Counted from the stretch's first letter, positions 1-9,189 are shown. The stretch: DNA of 64,000 nucleotides from Ornithinibacillus bavariensis (GCF_050433565.1 NZ_JBNPWZ010000002.1:1-64000); one strand, 5' to 3'. Made by a program: numbers and translations. Notes: generated by a model not told the origin, from the letters alone.

Positions 1-92
1 GATCCCTCAGAGACGATGAGGTTGATAGGTCCGAGGTGGAAGCGTGGTGACACGTGGAGCTGACGGATACTAATCGATCGAGGACTTAACTA
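1..92 (+). rRNA. 23S rRNA, 3' end (partial)
   Basis: The first ~92 bases match the conserved 3' end of Bacillus 23S rRNA, including the block around GACGGATACTAATCGATCGA. The gene begins outside the window. The 3' end is estimated from family knowledge and could be off by several bases. It is followed by a spacer and the 5S gene in the usual rRNA operon order. Confidence 0.93.
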
Positions 93-224
93 ACTGGCTG
101 TCGTGCGTTACTCTTATTTAGTTTTTAGGGTATAAAGATTATTTTTTCCGAAACCCTTGCATTTCTCGAAGGAAATGCATATAATATATCTTGTCTTGAT
201 TTTTATAAACCTTTCAAGACGGTT

Positions 225-343
<119 letters not shown>

Positions 344-354
344 AATTCCATTAT

Positions 355-429
355 TCCACAGTAGCTCAGTGGTAGAGCAATCGGCTGTTAACCGATCGGT
401 CGTAGGTTCGAATCCTACCTGTGGAGCCA
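355..429 (+). tRNA. tRNA-Asn (GTT)
   Basis: A full cloverleaf can be drawn with acceptor TCCACAG/CTGTGGA, anticodon GTT and T-loop GGTTCGAATCC. The CCA end is encoded. It is the first tRNA of the array after 5S, as in B. subtilis trnD. Confidence 0.96.
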
Positions 430-430
430 T

Positions 431-522
431 GGAGAGCTGTCCGAGTGGTCGAAGGAGCACGATTGGAAATCGTGTAGGCTGCGAAAGTGGTCTCGAGGGT
501 TCAAATCCCTCGCTCTCCGCCA
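431..522 (+). tRNA. tRNA-Ser (GGA)
   Basis: This is a class II tRNA of 92 nt with a long variable arm, acceptor GGAGAGC/GCTCTCC, anticodon GGA and encoded CCA. It starts one base after tRNA-Asn. Confidence 0.96.
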
Positions 523-535
523 CTATTATTATATT

Positions 536-610
536 GGCCCGTTGGTCAAGCGGTTAAGACACCGCCCTTTCACGGCGGTAACACGGGTTCGAATCCCGTA
601 CGGGTCACCA
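536..610 (+). tRNA. tRNA-Glu (TTC)
   Basis: The 75-nt cloverleaf has anticodon TTC within CCTTTCACG, T-arm GGGTTCGAATCCC and encoded CCA. Confidence 0.96.
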
Positions 611-614
611 ACAT

Positions 615-690
615 GGAGGATTAGCTCAGCTGGGAGAGCACCTGCCTTACAAGCAGGGGGTCACAGGTTCGAGCCCTGTATCCTCCACCA
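615..690 (+). tRNA. tRNA-Val (TAC)
   Basis: The cloverleaf has acceptor GGAGGAT/ATCCTCC, anticodon TAC and encoded CCA. Confidence 0.96.
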
Positions 691-729
691 TATTGGTAAT
701 ATACCAACAAACTAAATACTTTATATTAT

Positions 730-806
<77 letters not shown>

Positions 807-873
807 AACTTTTTAACTTACTGTGAAGAATTCACTTATGTAAAAGTTGAATATCAGTAATATGATAAAAAGT

Positions 874-950
874 GGTCCGGTAGTTCAGTTGGTTAGAATG
901 CCTGCCTGTCACGCAGGAGGTCGCGGGTTCGAGTCCCGTCCGGACCGCCA
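874..950 (+). tRNA. tRNA-Asp (GTC)
   Basis: The 77-nt cloverleaf has acceptor GGTCCGG/CCGGACC, anticodon GTC and encoded CCA. Confidence 0.96.
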
Positions 951-990
951 TTTTCACAAAAAACTTAAACTTATCTATAACAAACATAAC

Positions 991-1066
991 GGCTCGGTAG
1001 CTCAGTCGGTAGAGCAATGGACTGAAAATCCATGTGTCGGCGGTTCGATTCCGTCCCGAGCCACCA
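991..1066 (+). tRNA. tRNA-Phe (GAA)
   Basis: The 76-nt cloverleaf has acceptor GGCTCGG/CCGAGCC, anticodon GAA and encoded CCA. In B. subtilis trnD a tRNA-Thr follows at this point; none is present here. Confidence 0.96.
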
Positions 1067-1088
1067 TTTATGTCTTTTTCTTTTTTAT

Positions 1089-1172
1089 GGAGGGGTAGCG
1101 AAGTGGCTAAACGCGGCGGACTGTAAATCCGCTCCTTCGGGTTCGGCAGTTCGAATCTGCCCCCCTCCACCA
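1089..1172 (+). tRNA. tRNA-Tyr (GTA)
   Basis: This is a class II tRNA of 84 nt with a long variable arm, anticodon GTA within ACTGTAAAT, and encoded CCA. Confidence 0.96.
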
Positions 1173-1204
1173 TTTTAAAATTTTATAGTCATATTTTATA
1201 CAGT

Positions 1205-1278
1205 AGGGGTATAGTTTAATGGTAAAACGAAGGTCTCCAAAACCTTTGATGTGGGTTCGATTCCTACTACCCCTGCCA
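1205..1278 (+). tRNA. tRNA-Trp (CCA)
   Basis: The 74-nt cloverleaf has acceptor AGGGGTA/TACCCCT, anticodon CCA within TCTCCAAAA, and encoded 3' CCA. Confidence 0.96.
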
Positions 1279-1290
1279 TTTTTATATAAT

Positions 1291-1367
1291 GGCGGTCGTG
1301 GCGAAGTGGTTAACGCACCGGATTGTGGCTCCGGCACTCGTGGGTTCGATTCCCACCGATCGCCCCA
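1291..1367 (+). tRNA. tRNA-His (GTG)
   Basis: The cloverleaf has anticodon GTG and the extra 5' G (G-1) typical of tRNA-His at the first base of this feature. CCA is encoded. Confidence 0.95.
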
Positions 1368-1370
1368 TAT

Positions 1371-1445
1371 TGGGCTATAGCCAAGCGGTAAGGCAACGGG
1401 TTTTGGTCCCGTCATTCCTAGGTTCGAATCCTAGTAGCCCAGCCA
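1371..1445 (+). tRNA. tRNA-Gln (TTG)
   Basis: The cloverleaf has acceptor TGGGCTA/TAGCCCA, anticodon TTG within TTTTGGT, and encoded CCA. Confidence 0.96.
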
Positions 1446-1448
1446 AGC

Positions 1449-1523
1449 GCGGAAGTAGTTCAGTGGTAGAACACCACCTTGCCAAGGTGGGGGTCGCGGG
1501 TTCGAATCCCGTCTTCCGCTCCA
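1449..1523 (+). tRNA. tRNA-Gly (GCC)
   Basis: The cloverleaf has acceptor GCGGAAG/CTTCCGC, anticodon GCC and encoded CCA. Confidence 0.96.
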
Positions 1524-1530
1524 TATAAAT

Positions 1531-1604
<74 letters not shown>

Positions 1605-1635
1605 AATTTACCTTTCTAATTTGTACTATCTTTTT

Positions 1636-1692
1636 AAACTCTTTTGTTTAAGTTGCTATTTTTATGGCAATTCAAACAAAAGAGTTTTTTTA
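1636..1692 (+). terminator. terminator of the rRNA/tRNA operon
   Basis: A long inverted repeat (AAACTCTTTTGTTTAA against a matching TTCAAACAAAAGAGTTT arm) is followed by a run of seven T. It ends the rRNA/tRNA transcript. Confidence 0.9.
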
Positions 1693-1781
1693 TTGTCCTG
1701 TTACAAATAAGTTTCATGTACTGTAATATATTTACTTTTTAGGGGATACTATCATTAGTTTAAGTATTTGGAGGTGAAACC

Positions 1782-2789
1782 ATGGAAATAGAACATAATC
1801 CGCGATTAACTTCTGTAGAAATTTCACATATTTGGAATGCATATATGAACGATAGTCAATCTGCTTGTGTCTTAAAATATTTTATGAATTGCACAGAGGA
1901 TCCTAATGTTAAAGAAGTAGTTCAATTCGGACTGAACATATGTGAAACTCATCTAAAAAAGTTAAAAGTATTATTTGAAAAAGAGAAATTTCCAATTCCA
2001 ATTGGCTTTAATGAAAATGAAGATGTAGATGTTCATGCACCAAGAATTTTTTCAGATAGCTATATATTAAATTATATGCGTGACTTTGCTGCCATTGGTA
2101 TGAATACGTATGGCACTGCATTAGGCTTTGTCGCAAGAGAAGATGTCTATGAATATTTTTCTACTTGTTTTGCAGAAACAAATAAATTGCATCGAATAGC
2201 CAAAAATTTGATGCTTGAAAAAGGTACTTATGTACGAGGTCCTTATATTCAGCCACCAGAAAAGTCAGAGTATGTAAAAAAACAATCCTTTTTAACTGGT
2301 TGGTTTGGTGAAAGACGTCCTTTAACTGCTATGGAAATTGCTAGTATATATGCAAACATACAGCGAAATGTATTAGGAGCTTCTACGATGATTGCATTTT
2401 CTCAAATTGCGAAGTCAAAAGAAGTTAAAAATTATACGATGAGAGGTAAACAAATTGCCTCTAAGCATTTGGAAGTATTTAATTCAATATTAAATGAAGA
2501 CAATCTTCCAACACCTATGTCTTGGGCCTCTGAAGTAACAAATTCTACCGCTTACGTATTCTCAGATAAACTAATTATGTATCATACAGCCGCATTAATC
2601 TCGGTTAGTTTAGGTCATTATGGTATTGCTTTAGCAGGAAGCATGAGAAGAGATCTTTCTACCCACTTTATTCGGTTGAGTAGCGAGATTCTAAAGTACT
2701 CAGAAGATGGGGCAAATCTAATGATTGATAATGGATGGCTAGAACAACCTCCAAGAGCAACAGATAGGGATGCATTAGGAGATGGGTAG
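1782..2789 (+). CDS. DUF3231 family protein
   Basis: The 335-residue protein belongs to the DUF3231 family of Bacillales; its molecular function is not known. It is mostly alpha-helical and consists of two similar halves: an opening LTSVEISHIWNAYMNDS segment is echoed near residue 185 by PLTAMEIASIYANIQRN. This two-repeat layout is typical of the family and suggests a ferritin-like helical bundle, which is inference. The start is set by TGGAGGTGAAACC just before ATG. A possible weak promoter lies at 1701-1729 (TTACAA, 17 nt, TAATAT). The next gene starts 8 bases after the stop, so the two are probably co-transcribed. Confidence 0.85.
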   Translation: MEIEHNPRLTSVEISHIWNAYMNDSQSACVLKYFMNCTEDPNVKEVVQFGLNICETHLKKLKVLFEKEKFPIPIGFNENEDVDVHAPRIFSDSYILNYMRDFAAIGMNTYGTALGFVAREDVYEYFSTCFAETNKLHRIAKNLMLEKGTYVRGPYIQPPEKSEYVKKQSFLTGWFGERRPLTAMEIASIYANIQRNVLGASTMIAFSQIAKSKEVKNYTMRGKQIASKHLEVFNSILNEDNLPTPMSWASEVTNSTAYVFSDKLIMYHTAALISVSLGHYGIALAGSMRRDLSTHFIRLSSEILKYSEDGANLMIDNGWLEQPPRATDRDALGDG

Positions 2790-2797
2790 GAAATGTA

Positions 2798-3274
2798 ATG
2801 GCCAGAGATAAAAGAGCTGAAGTGATATTTTGGAGTATTGCTTTACCAGGTTTTGGACAGTATTTAAATGGGAAGATTGTAAAAGGAACTGTATTAATCA
2901 TTCTAGAATTTATTGTGAATGTAAAATCAGGACTAAATTATGCAATTCTTCCTAGCTTTTATGGTAATATGCAAGAATCCATTGTAAACACAGACTTTCA
3001 ATGGTTAATGTTTTATCCATGTTTGTATTTATTCGCAATCTGGGATGCTTATCGGGATGCGGGGGGAGGGACATCGTCTTATTCCTTTTTACCCTTCGTA
3101 TTCTCAGCATTTATTGGCACCATAGGTGTGGTGTACTCACCAGTATTCAATATTAATGGAATATATTTTGGAGTGATTTGGCTACCTATTCTATCTTTGA
3201 TTTTAGGTTTTTTTATTGGAAAAGTTATTCAACTCATAGTATTAAAGTCGAAAAAAAGCCATACCGGTATATAG
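2798..3274 (+). CDS. small multi-pass membrane protein
   Basis: The 158-residue protein is hydrophobic, with about four predicted membrane segments (near residues 8-40, 60-80, 92-112 and 122-150). The N-terminal PGFGQYLNGKIVKG stretch recalls the PG-GQ-NG motif of TM2-domain proteins, but the rest is not a plain TM2 domain. Function is unknown. It lies 8 bases downstream of the DUF3231 gene and has a weak ribosome site (GGGTAGGAAATGTA), so translational coupling is likely. The C-terminal tail is basic (KSKKSHTGI). Confidence 0.75.
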   Translation: MARDKRAEVIFWSIALPGFGQYLNGKIVKGTVLIILEFIVNVKSGLNYAILPSFYGNMQESIVNTDFQWLMFYPCLYLFAIWDAYRDAGGGTSSYSFLPFVFSAFIGTIGVVYSPVFNINGIYFGVIWLPILSLILGFFIGKVIQLIVLKSKKSHTGI

Positions 3275-3360
3275 GTGCTTTAGATATTTCCAAAACTTTG
3301 TCATTGACTAGTTCACCTATTCCGTGCTATATTATTACTTGTCAGTCAAATATGGCACAT

Positions 3361-3444
3361 GCCGGTGTGGCGGAATTGGCAGACGCGCGGGACTCAAAAT
3401 CCCGTGTCCCTTGGGACGTGTCGGTTCGACCCCGACCACCGGTA
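3361..3444 (+). tRNA. tRNA-Leu (CAA), no encoded CCA
   Basis: This is a class II cloverleaf with acceptor GCCGGTG/CACCGGT, anticodon loop CTCAAAA (anticodon CAA), long variable arm and T-arm TCGGTTCGACCCCGA. After the discriminator A the DNA reads TCTT, so the CCA tail must be added after transcription, unlike the 13 tRNAs upstream. It is separated from the array by two protein genes. Confidence 0.93.
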
Positions 3445-3484
3445 TCTTCAGGTTAAATTTAGTTGCGAAAGAAATAGTTGATTA

Positions 3485-3532
3485 AGCTCATAATCCTTGA
3501 TGTTAAAGGTTTTATGAGCTCTTTTCTATTTT
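3485..3532 (+). terminator. terminator after tRNA-Leu
   Basis: The inverted repeat AGCTCATAA / TTATGAGCT is followed by CTTTTCTATTTT. It lies 40 bases after the tRNA and probably ends its transcript. Confidence 0.75.
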
Positions 3533-3571
3533 CTAAGTATATAATAGAAAATGATGTGTTTTAATAAATGT

Positions 3572-3617
3572 AAAAAGGCTCAAGAGGGTTGATACACCAA
3601 TTTTCTTGAGCCTTTTT
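3572..3617. terminator. bidirectional terminator between convergent units
   Basis: A near-perfect 14-bp inverted repeat, AAAAAGGCTCAAGA / TCTTGAGCCTTTTT, carries T-runs on both strands. It separates the tRNA-Leu unit from the leftward ATP-grasp genes. Confidence 0.85.
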
Positions 3618-3837
3618 ATATAATTTGTAAAAGGTAGAATCTTAAACAACTTAATTTATTTTCACCACTTTTTATCTCATGTCTAATCGAGTTATTTATT
3701 CATTAAATGATGGATTTATTCAATTAGCCCAAGTAATGTGAATTACTAACCCTTTTACACATCTTGGGTATCTCCGCGACCTTCGATAATGACCTTATCT
3801 GTTATTCTAGTACTTTAATAGTTTCAAGGAGTAGTAG

Positions 3838-4890
3838 TTATATTCTTATCTCAATTTTCTTTCTTTTCTTTTTTGCTTCTTTGGCCAGGTAAGTCGCATA
3901 TTGAATCATTCTTTTCGCTACATCCATTTCCAAATAAAATAATATAGGTTGACCTGGGCGCCAATTCACTTCATAAATCCAAATCTTATTATGTTGATCA
4001 ATCCCTATATCGATTCCAAGTTCGTCTAATGGTTGATCGTATAAACTATCAAAATGTGTTGAAAATTGTACAGCAAATACTTCTAAATAACGCTTGATAT
4101 CGTAGTAGTTCTCATCAAATTGTTCCTGTAAAAAAGAAGTGATTACACTTGTGTAGCCCCCGCTACTTACATTTGACACAATTCCTTTGCTAGCAATGCG
4201 AGGATACATCGTTGTTAATGTCCATTTTCCTTCACCATTTTTTTGTACATGTAGGCGAATATCATATGATTGCCCTTGCTTAGTTTTCGATTGAATGAAA
4301 GGTTGTACTAAATAGGTCCTATCTTCTAATAAAATATCATCTAACCAATTCTCAAGTTGCCCTTCTGATAATACGTGTTTTGTTCCTGAATCAATTAGTA
4401 GATATTCATCTTGAATTTTTTCTATATAATGAACACCTTCACCTTTAGCTCCTGAAAGAGGTTTAACGATGATAGCGTTATATTTATCGATGTATGAAAG
4501 GGCCAAGTTAACTTCTTCAAATTCCTCGGAAGGTATTAAATAATTTTCAAAGATTTTCCCTTTTTTGATTCGATAATAAACGCTCATTTTATCTCCAATG
4601 GGGTGACTTGTAAAAGGAATTTCTTTTTCTAAAGCATCTACTATACGGTCTTGATTTGCGGTTAGTGTCCCTCCTGCATTGTATATAACGTCTGGATATC
4701 TGGTTTTACGTTCTACCCATACACCATTTTCATAAAATAATCCATTAATACGCCTTCTATTTAAATCTACTTTTCCTGGAGAAAAGTAGAAAAAATCTAC
4801 TCCCTCCATTTTTGCTGCGGCTGCATATGCGTATGTTTTAAAAACAGTTTGCGGATCTTTCCGGTAATGTAGCATACCTATTGTGATCAT
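3838..4890 (-). CDS. YheC/YheD-type ATP-grasp protein
   Basis: The 350-residue protein matches the YheC/YheD family of spore-associated ATP-grasp proteins of Bacillus. Visible ATP-grasp features are the lysine/glycine-rich strand IIVKPLSGAKGEGVHYIE, a DIRLHVQKN strand and the metal-binding end IWIYEVNWRPGQP. ATP-grasp enzymes join a carboxylate to an amine or thiol through an acyl phosphate; the substrate here is unknown. The start is the ATG at 4890, because GGAGGA at 4897-4902 lies 6 bases away; longer upstream starts lack a ribosome site. It is downstream of a second ATP-grasp gene on the same strand (110-base gap). Confidence 0.85.
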   Translation of the reverse strand: MITIGMLHYRKDPQTVFKTYAYAAAAKMEGVDFFYFSPGKVDLNRRRINGLFYENGVWVERKTRYPDVIYNAGGTLTANQDRIVDALEKEIPFTSHPIGDKMSVYYRIKKGKIFENYLIPSEEFEEVNLALSYIDKYNAIIVKPLSGAKGEGVHYIEKIQDEYLLIDSGTKHVLSEGQLENWLDDILLEDRTYLVQPFIQSKTKQGQSYDIRLHVQKNGEGKWTLTTMYPRIASKGIVSNVSSGGYTSVITSFLQEQFDENYYDIKRYLEVFAVQFSTHFDSLYDQPLDELGIDIGIDQHNKIWIYEVNWRPGQPILFYLEMDVAKRMIQYATYLAKEAKKKRKKIEIRI

Positions 4891-5000
4891 CTGCATTCCT
4901 CCGATGATATTTTCAACTATCCTAAAAAGTTGCTTAACAAAACAGTGCATCCATTAAGATAAAAATAAATAACATCCTATTCATCTATGGTTTATTTCTA

Positions 5001-6227
5001 TTATTCAACAGGTTTTAAATGAAACTTTATTTCTTTTGCAGCAGTTTTGGCATTCTTTTTGGCCTGTATTGATGAATATCCTGTTGCGATAATATATGCA
5101 TATCGTTGTCCCATAGATATAGGCGGGGTAAGCAACCTACCTTTCCTAGGCTTTACATAAACTTCTTGAACACCTGGTAGATTAGAAGCTCGTTCTTTAC
5201 CTGTTACTTTTTCCAAAATCCCTCTCTTAGAAATAGTGACATATTGCGTGAATACAGGCTTCTTCCATTTTTTTGTCAGATTAGGTGGAATACCAAGTGA
5301 AATTTTTAATGTTTCTTCAACTAAATTAATGCCGTATCCAATTTCAATGATTCTGTTCATTGCTCCACCTGAAATCCTTGGATTTATTTCAATTAGTTTA
5401 CATTGGCCCTGAATAATCCTTATCTCTAAATGACAAGTGCCTGTTTCCATTTTGAAGGATTTGATGATACTTTCGACTGCTTGCTGAATGTTTAGGAGAA
5501 GAGTCTTATTAATTTCATTCAATAATTTATATCCTGTTATGATAAATCTCTCATATTGAGTTATTTCTTGTTCAAGGATGGCAATAATATGGATATTTCC
5601 ATTAATCACAACAGTTTCAATTAAATATTGTGGGCCATCAAGATATTCCTCGATCAGAATAGATTGATTTGGATACTTTCTTGCAAGTAAATTGACACTG
5701 TCGAATAGTTCTTTATCATTTTCAACCTTTATTACATCCTTTGAACCAGTAGAGATAGGGGATTTAACCATTAATGGATACGAATAATGTTTACTAATAG
5801 AGGCTAATGACTCTTCAGATTCCATACCATTTAGCTTGAAAAAATTAGGTGTGAAGGGTGAGTCTTTTAGTATTTCCCTCGTTAAAATTTTATCTTCCAT
5901 TGCTTTTATTGCATCGATAGACAGCACCTTGTTACAGTATTCTTCATGTAATTTAGTTGCTAAATACATATACGGATCAACAAAGCTGATAATTGCATTT
6001 ATGATTAACCCTTCACTTTGGAACCCTTTTATAGTAGTTCTTAATCCTTCCACATTCGAAAAATCAACTAAAATCATTCTGTGGACGTCTGGAAATTCAG
6101 TTCTTTGTTTTAAAAACTTTTCATTGCTTGTAAGCAGAATGGTAAAATAGCCTAGTTTTTCAGCTGCCTTAATCGCCTCTCTACTTGACCCTGATTTCAT
6201 TGTGTGAAGGAAGATGATAGTTCTCAA
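5001..6227 (-). CDS. ATP-grasp ligase of carbamoyl-phosphate-synthase-like type
   Basis: The 408-residue protein has an N-terminal Rossmann-like part (IIFLHTMKSGSSREAIKAA), a central ATP-grasp fold (YPLMVKSPISTGSKDVIKV for ATP binding; CHLEIRI and CKLIEINPRISGGAMN for metal and substrate) and a C-terminal domain like those of amino-acid ligases. Such enzymes often make dipeptides or add amino acids to a carboxylate; the product here is not known. It starts with TTG, supported by GAGGG about 9 bases upstream. It is the first gene of a leftward pair with the YheC/D-like gene and diverges from a MurF-like ligase about 750 bases away. Confidence 0.82.
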   Translation of the reverse strand: MRTIIFLHTMKSGSSREAIKAAEKLGYFTILLTSNEKFLKQRTEFPDVHRMILVDFSNVEGLRTTIKGFQSEGLIINAIISFVDPYMYLATKLHEEYCNKVLSIDAIKAMEDKILTREILKDSPFTPNFFKLNGMESEESLASISKHYSYPLMVKSPISTGSKDVIKVENDKELFDSVNLLARKYPNQSILIEEYLDGPQYLIETVVINGNIHIIAILEQEITQYERFIITGYKLLNEINKTLLLNIQQAVESIIKSFKMETGTCHLEIRIIQGQCKLIEINPRISGGAMNRIIEIGYGINLVEETLKISLGIPPNLTKKWKKPVFTQYVTISKRGILEKVTGKERASNLPGVQEVYVKPRKGRLLTPPISMGQRYAYIIATGYSSIQAKKNAKTAAKEIKFHLKPVE

Positions 6228-6981
6228 AAGAAAATTCCCTCATTTCTATTTTGTATAATTTGTTTATTACATTTCAATCGTCAACATAACAATTAGATAA
6301 ATGTCCTCTAGCAATAAATTAGTGCACTTAATTTTAATGTTGCCTCCATAATCCATTGGAATTTTTGAATATTTGGCATTAAAATCCTGTCAATTCTCCT
6401 CCTGATTGTATTGTATTGTAGATAGATGGTATTGAATGGATAATTATCCATAAATAATAAAATATGCGTTCGCACAGACAAATCAAGATGGTCCATTTAT
6501 GTAGTCAGACTAAATTGCAGATGTGCAGAATCTCTTTAAAAGGAAAATTAACTTTTATAAAGAGATTTGAATATTTATTTTATATTTAAAGGAAAGGAAG
6601 TGACAAAAAACCTGATTTTGAGCTGTTTTTTAGGACTATACTCCATTTCAATTAGTAAAACTCATCTTTTGAACTAGTAGAAATAATTACTAATTAATAA
6701 TCGATACAGACTTTATATTAAATTAAAGAATTAAAGTCCATTTATCTATTCTGGAAAAAGAATGCTAGTAAAAGTTAGGCAGGAAATTAAAAAATTCACT
6801 AAATTAAATTCTAAACCTGATACGTTTATGGCATTAAATAATTACTCTAATTGATTGAGTATTTATCCCAAACTACACCGAGTGACACCTCATATACTAT
6901 TTTAGTATTTGAATTCAAAATTGAATCAAGAATAGTATGCGAGAATGCCTTTTTCAACAAAGGCTATATAGGAGGGACATT
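6228..6981. other. 750-base AT-rich divergent intergenic region
   Basis: This gap separates the leftward ATP-grasp genes from the rightward MurF-like gene. No convincing gene was found. A GTG-initiated 25-codon frame at about 6600 has only a weak GGAAAGGAA site. The promoters of both divergent units must lie here, but none stands out clearly. Confidence 0.5.
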
Positions 6982-8361
6982 TTGAAGACATTATTATTGG
7001 AGGACATTTTAACTGCTATGAACATTCAGTTTAATGATAAGCAAAGAGGTAATCAAATCCAGAAGGTCACGAACGACAGTGATGAAATAGATAATCATAC
7101 TTTATATTTTCGTTGGTATAACAGTGAGGTACCTGTTAAAAAGATAAAGAAATATGAGAATGTATTTATCGTTACAGAAACACCATTTGCTAAAATGGAT
7201 AGATTAAAACCCGAACAAATCATTATGGTAAAGGATCTCGAAGATAGCTACTTTAAATTTACTTCGTACTACAGACATTTGTTTAACATACCAGTGGTTG
7301 CTGTTACTGGTACTTGTGGAAAGTCTACTACAAAAGAAATGCTAAAACACATTTTGGAAGAAGAATATAACGTCCAGGCAACTGTATCCAGTAAAAATGC
7401 TGATTATTTCAACCTACCTTACTTATTGGGAATTGATGAAGATACCGATGTGGCTGTGTTTGAAACAGCTGTTTCTAAAAGAGGGGATATGACGGAGTCC
7501 TGCAAATATTTTTATCCGACTATTGGGATTATAACGATGATTGATGTAGACCATACGGATAAAATTCGCTCATTTGCTGATTATTTAGCAGAAAAAGCAA
7601 AAATAATGGAAGGTATGAACAATGAAGGGACTCTCATTCTTAATATAGACGACCCATATCTTTCCTCTCTCGATACTTCTAAGTTTAAAGGGGAAATTAT
7701 AACATTCGGCAAACATAGGGATGCTGATTTTAGGATTAAGTGGTCTCAACATGATTCATCAGGAATGACTTTTTGGTTTAAATATAAGCAAAATACTTTT
7801 AAGGGATATATACCGGGTCTTGGCGAACATAATGTATACAATGCAATTACTTCATTGGTAGCCGCTGAAGTCTTAGGAGTGGATTTACACTATGCTATAA
7901 AAAGATTATCAAAGTTTCAGCACATGAAGTCCCATTTCGAAATAATTAAAGGACGAAACCAAATAAAAGTGGTAGATGATACTTGGAAGTCAAATCCTGC
8001 TTCTTTAAGAAAAGGCTTAGAAACATTAAGTAGTATAGCGTTGCCAAATCAAAGAAAAATTGTTGTTTTGGGAAGAATGTCAGCACTAGGTGATTATGGT
8101 GATGAAGAATACAAAAAGGCAGGGCATTTGCTCGGAAAATTAGGGATTGATGTTCTTATTACTAAAGGTTTCATTGCAAAAGATTTTGTAGAGCCTGCAA
8201 TAGAAGCAGGGATTAATCCGGATAATGTTTATCACTTTTCCGATGCAGATGAAATGAAGATATTTTTCGATTCATTTTTAATTCCAGATGACTTTGTTTA
8301 TTTCAAAACGGGAGGGGAAGACCCGGACTTTGAGGAAATTATCGATTATTTAAGAAACTAA
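6982..8361 (+). CDS. MurF-like Mur ligase family protein
   Basis: The 459-residue protein has the three-part Mur ligase layout: an N-terminal domain (residues 1-100, VTNDSDEIDNHTLYF like the MurF DSR region), a central ATPase with P-loop GTCGKSTTKEM at 110-120 and the lysine of AEKAKIM, and a C-terminal domain with VVDDTWKSNPASL. MurF adds D-Ala-D-Ala to the peptidoglycan precursor using ATP. Here the MurF signature DDSYNANP is changed to DDTWKSNP and the P-loop has Cys, so a different amino acid or acceptor is likely. The start is TTG at 6982, six bases after GGAGGG; the ATG 45 bases earlier has no ribosome site. It diverges from two ATP-grasp genes. Confidence 0.82.
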   Translation: MKTLLLEDILTAMNIQFNDKQRGNQIQKVTNDSDEIDNHTLYFRWYNSEVPVKKIKKYENVFIVTETPFAKMDRLKPEQIIMVKDLEDSYFKFTSYYRHLFNIPVVAVTGTCGKSTTKEMLKHILEEEYNVQATVSSKNADYFNLPYLLGIDEDTDVAVFETAVSKRGDMTESCKYFYPTIGIITMIDVDHTDKIRSFADYLAEKAKIMEGMNNEGTLILNIDDPYLSSLDTSKFKGEIITFGKHRDADFRIKWSQHDSSGMTFWFKYKQNTFKGYIPGLGEHNVYNAITSLVAAEVLGVDLHYAIKRLSKFQHMKSHFEIIKGRNQIKVVDDTWKSNPASLRKGLETLSSIALPNQRKIVVLGRMSALGDYGDEEYKKAGHLLGKLGIDVLITKGFIAKDFVEPAIEAGINPDNVYHFSDADEMKIFFDSFLIPDDFVYFKTGGEDPDFEEIIDYLRN

Positions 8362-8439
8362 ATGGGTGAATCTTTTCTCATAACACTTTTTAAATATGGA
8401 AAAGAAAAAGGGCTTTATCAAGAAGTCATAGCCGAAAAT

Positions 8440-8664
8440 TAGTTACTACACAAGCCGGCACAAATGGGGAAGTGACCAAGGATATCCTGGAATGAAAATA
8501 CTTCATATAATGGAAAAAGTTTATGGAGTTTCTATGGTGGACTACCTGCTGATGAAATCTGTCGTACAAGCAATTATAAAGTGTTGGAATATTATGTTAT
8601 CATGTTAGCGATAACCTATATTACAGGGGTAAGAGCATATTATCGCCGGTATAAAATAGTGTAA
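8440..8664 (+). pseudogene. remnant of a decayed coding sequence
   Basis: Two adjoining open stretches in different frames read like one broken protein: KLVTTQAGTNGEVTKDILE up to a stop at 8493, then from 8488 a different frame through SLWSFYGGLPADEIC and ITYITGVRAYYRRYKIV to a stop at 8662-8664. No ribosome site or intact start is present. A terminator follows at once, as after a real gene. The family is not recognised, and a chance reading cannot be excluded. Confidence 0.4.
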
Positions 8665-8669
8665 GGTCA

Positions 8670-8700
8670 AGGGTTCTCACATTGGTGAGGGCTCTTTTTT
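8670..8700 (+). terminator. terminator
   Basis: An 11-bp hairpin with some G-T pairs (AGGGTTCTCAC / GGTGAGGGCTCT) is followed by TTTTTT. It ends the MurF-like unit or the remnant downstream of it. Confidence 0.75.
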
Positions 8701-9189
8701 GTATATATCAGCGTAATCTCCTATATGAAACAACTACTCTACTTTATATTAGTACTCCCTTCTTTCCTATAAATGCAGATCTTAACAATCTAATAAATTC
8801 ATTTGCAACACAAAGTTATCTTCTTTATGTAAGTAATAAGGTTACGAATCCACACGGTTAAAAATATTTCGCTTGAGCAATCGTTTTTTATGTAATAACT
8901 CGCCACAACATCTATTATACTAACAAGATTATGCGAAGTAGATTTTTCAAGAGTTTCTAGAGAAACAATTTTATCAGATGATATCTCCAAATCTAAACTA
9001 GTCCTTAATAAATACATCTCTATCCCCATAAACCAAAAGGTTATTTCGAATACAATAAAGGTGAACTATCTATATCTGTACTATTTTTATGAAAAATACT
9101 TTTTTCTAATAACTGTGTATGACATAACTATAAATAATTGGTAGGTAGCAATTTACTATCAAATTTTAACAACAATGTGAGGGATTATC

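Noticed and set aside
3178..3456. 92-codon frame over tRNA-Leu
   Set aside because: It overlaps the end of the membrane-protein gene and all of tRNA-Leu, and has no ribosome site.
6308..6496. 62-codon frame on the minus strand in the divergent gap
   Set aside because: No ribosome site and composition like random AT-rich DNA.
8799..9029. 76-codon frame on the minus strand (SLETLEKSTSHNLVSIIDVV)
   Set aside because: The text looks somewhat protein-like, but the ribosome site is poor (GGGGATAG overlapping the start) and no family is recognised. Kept only as a note.
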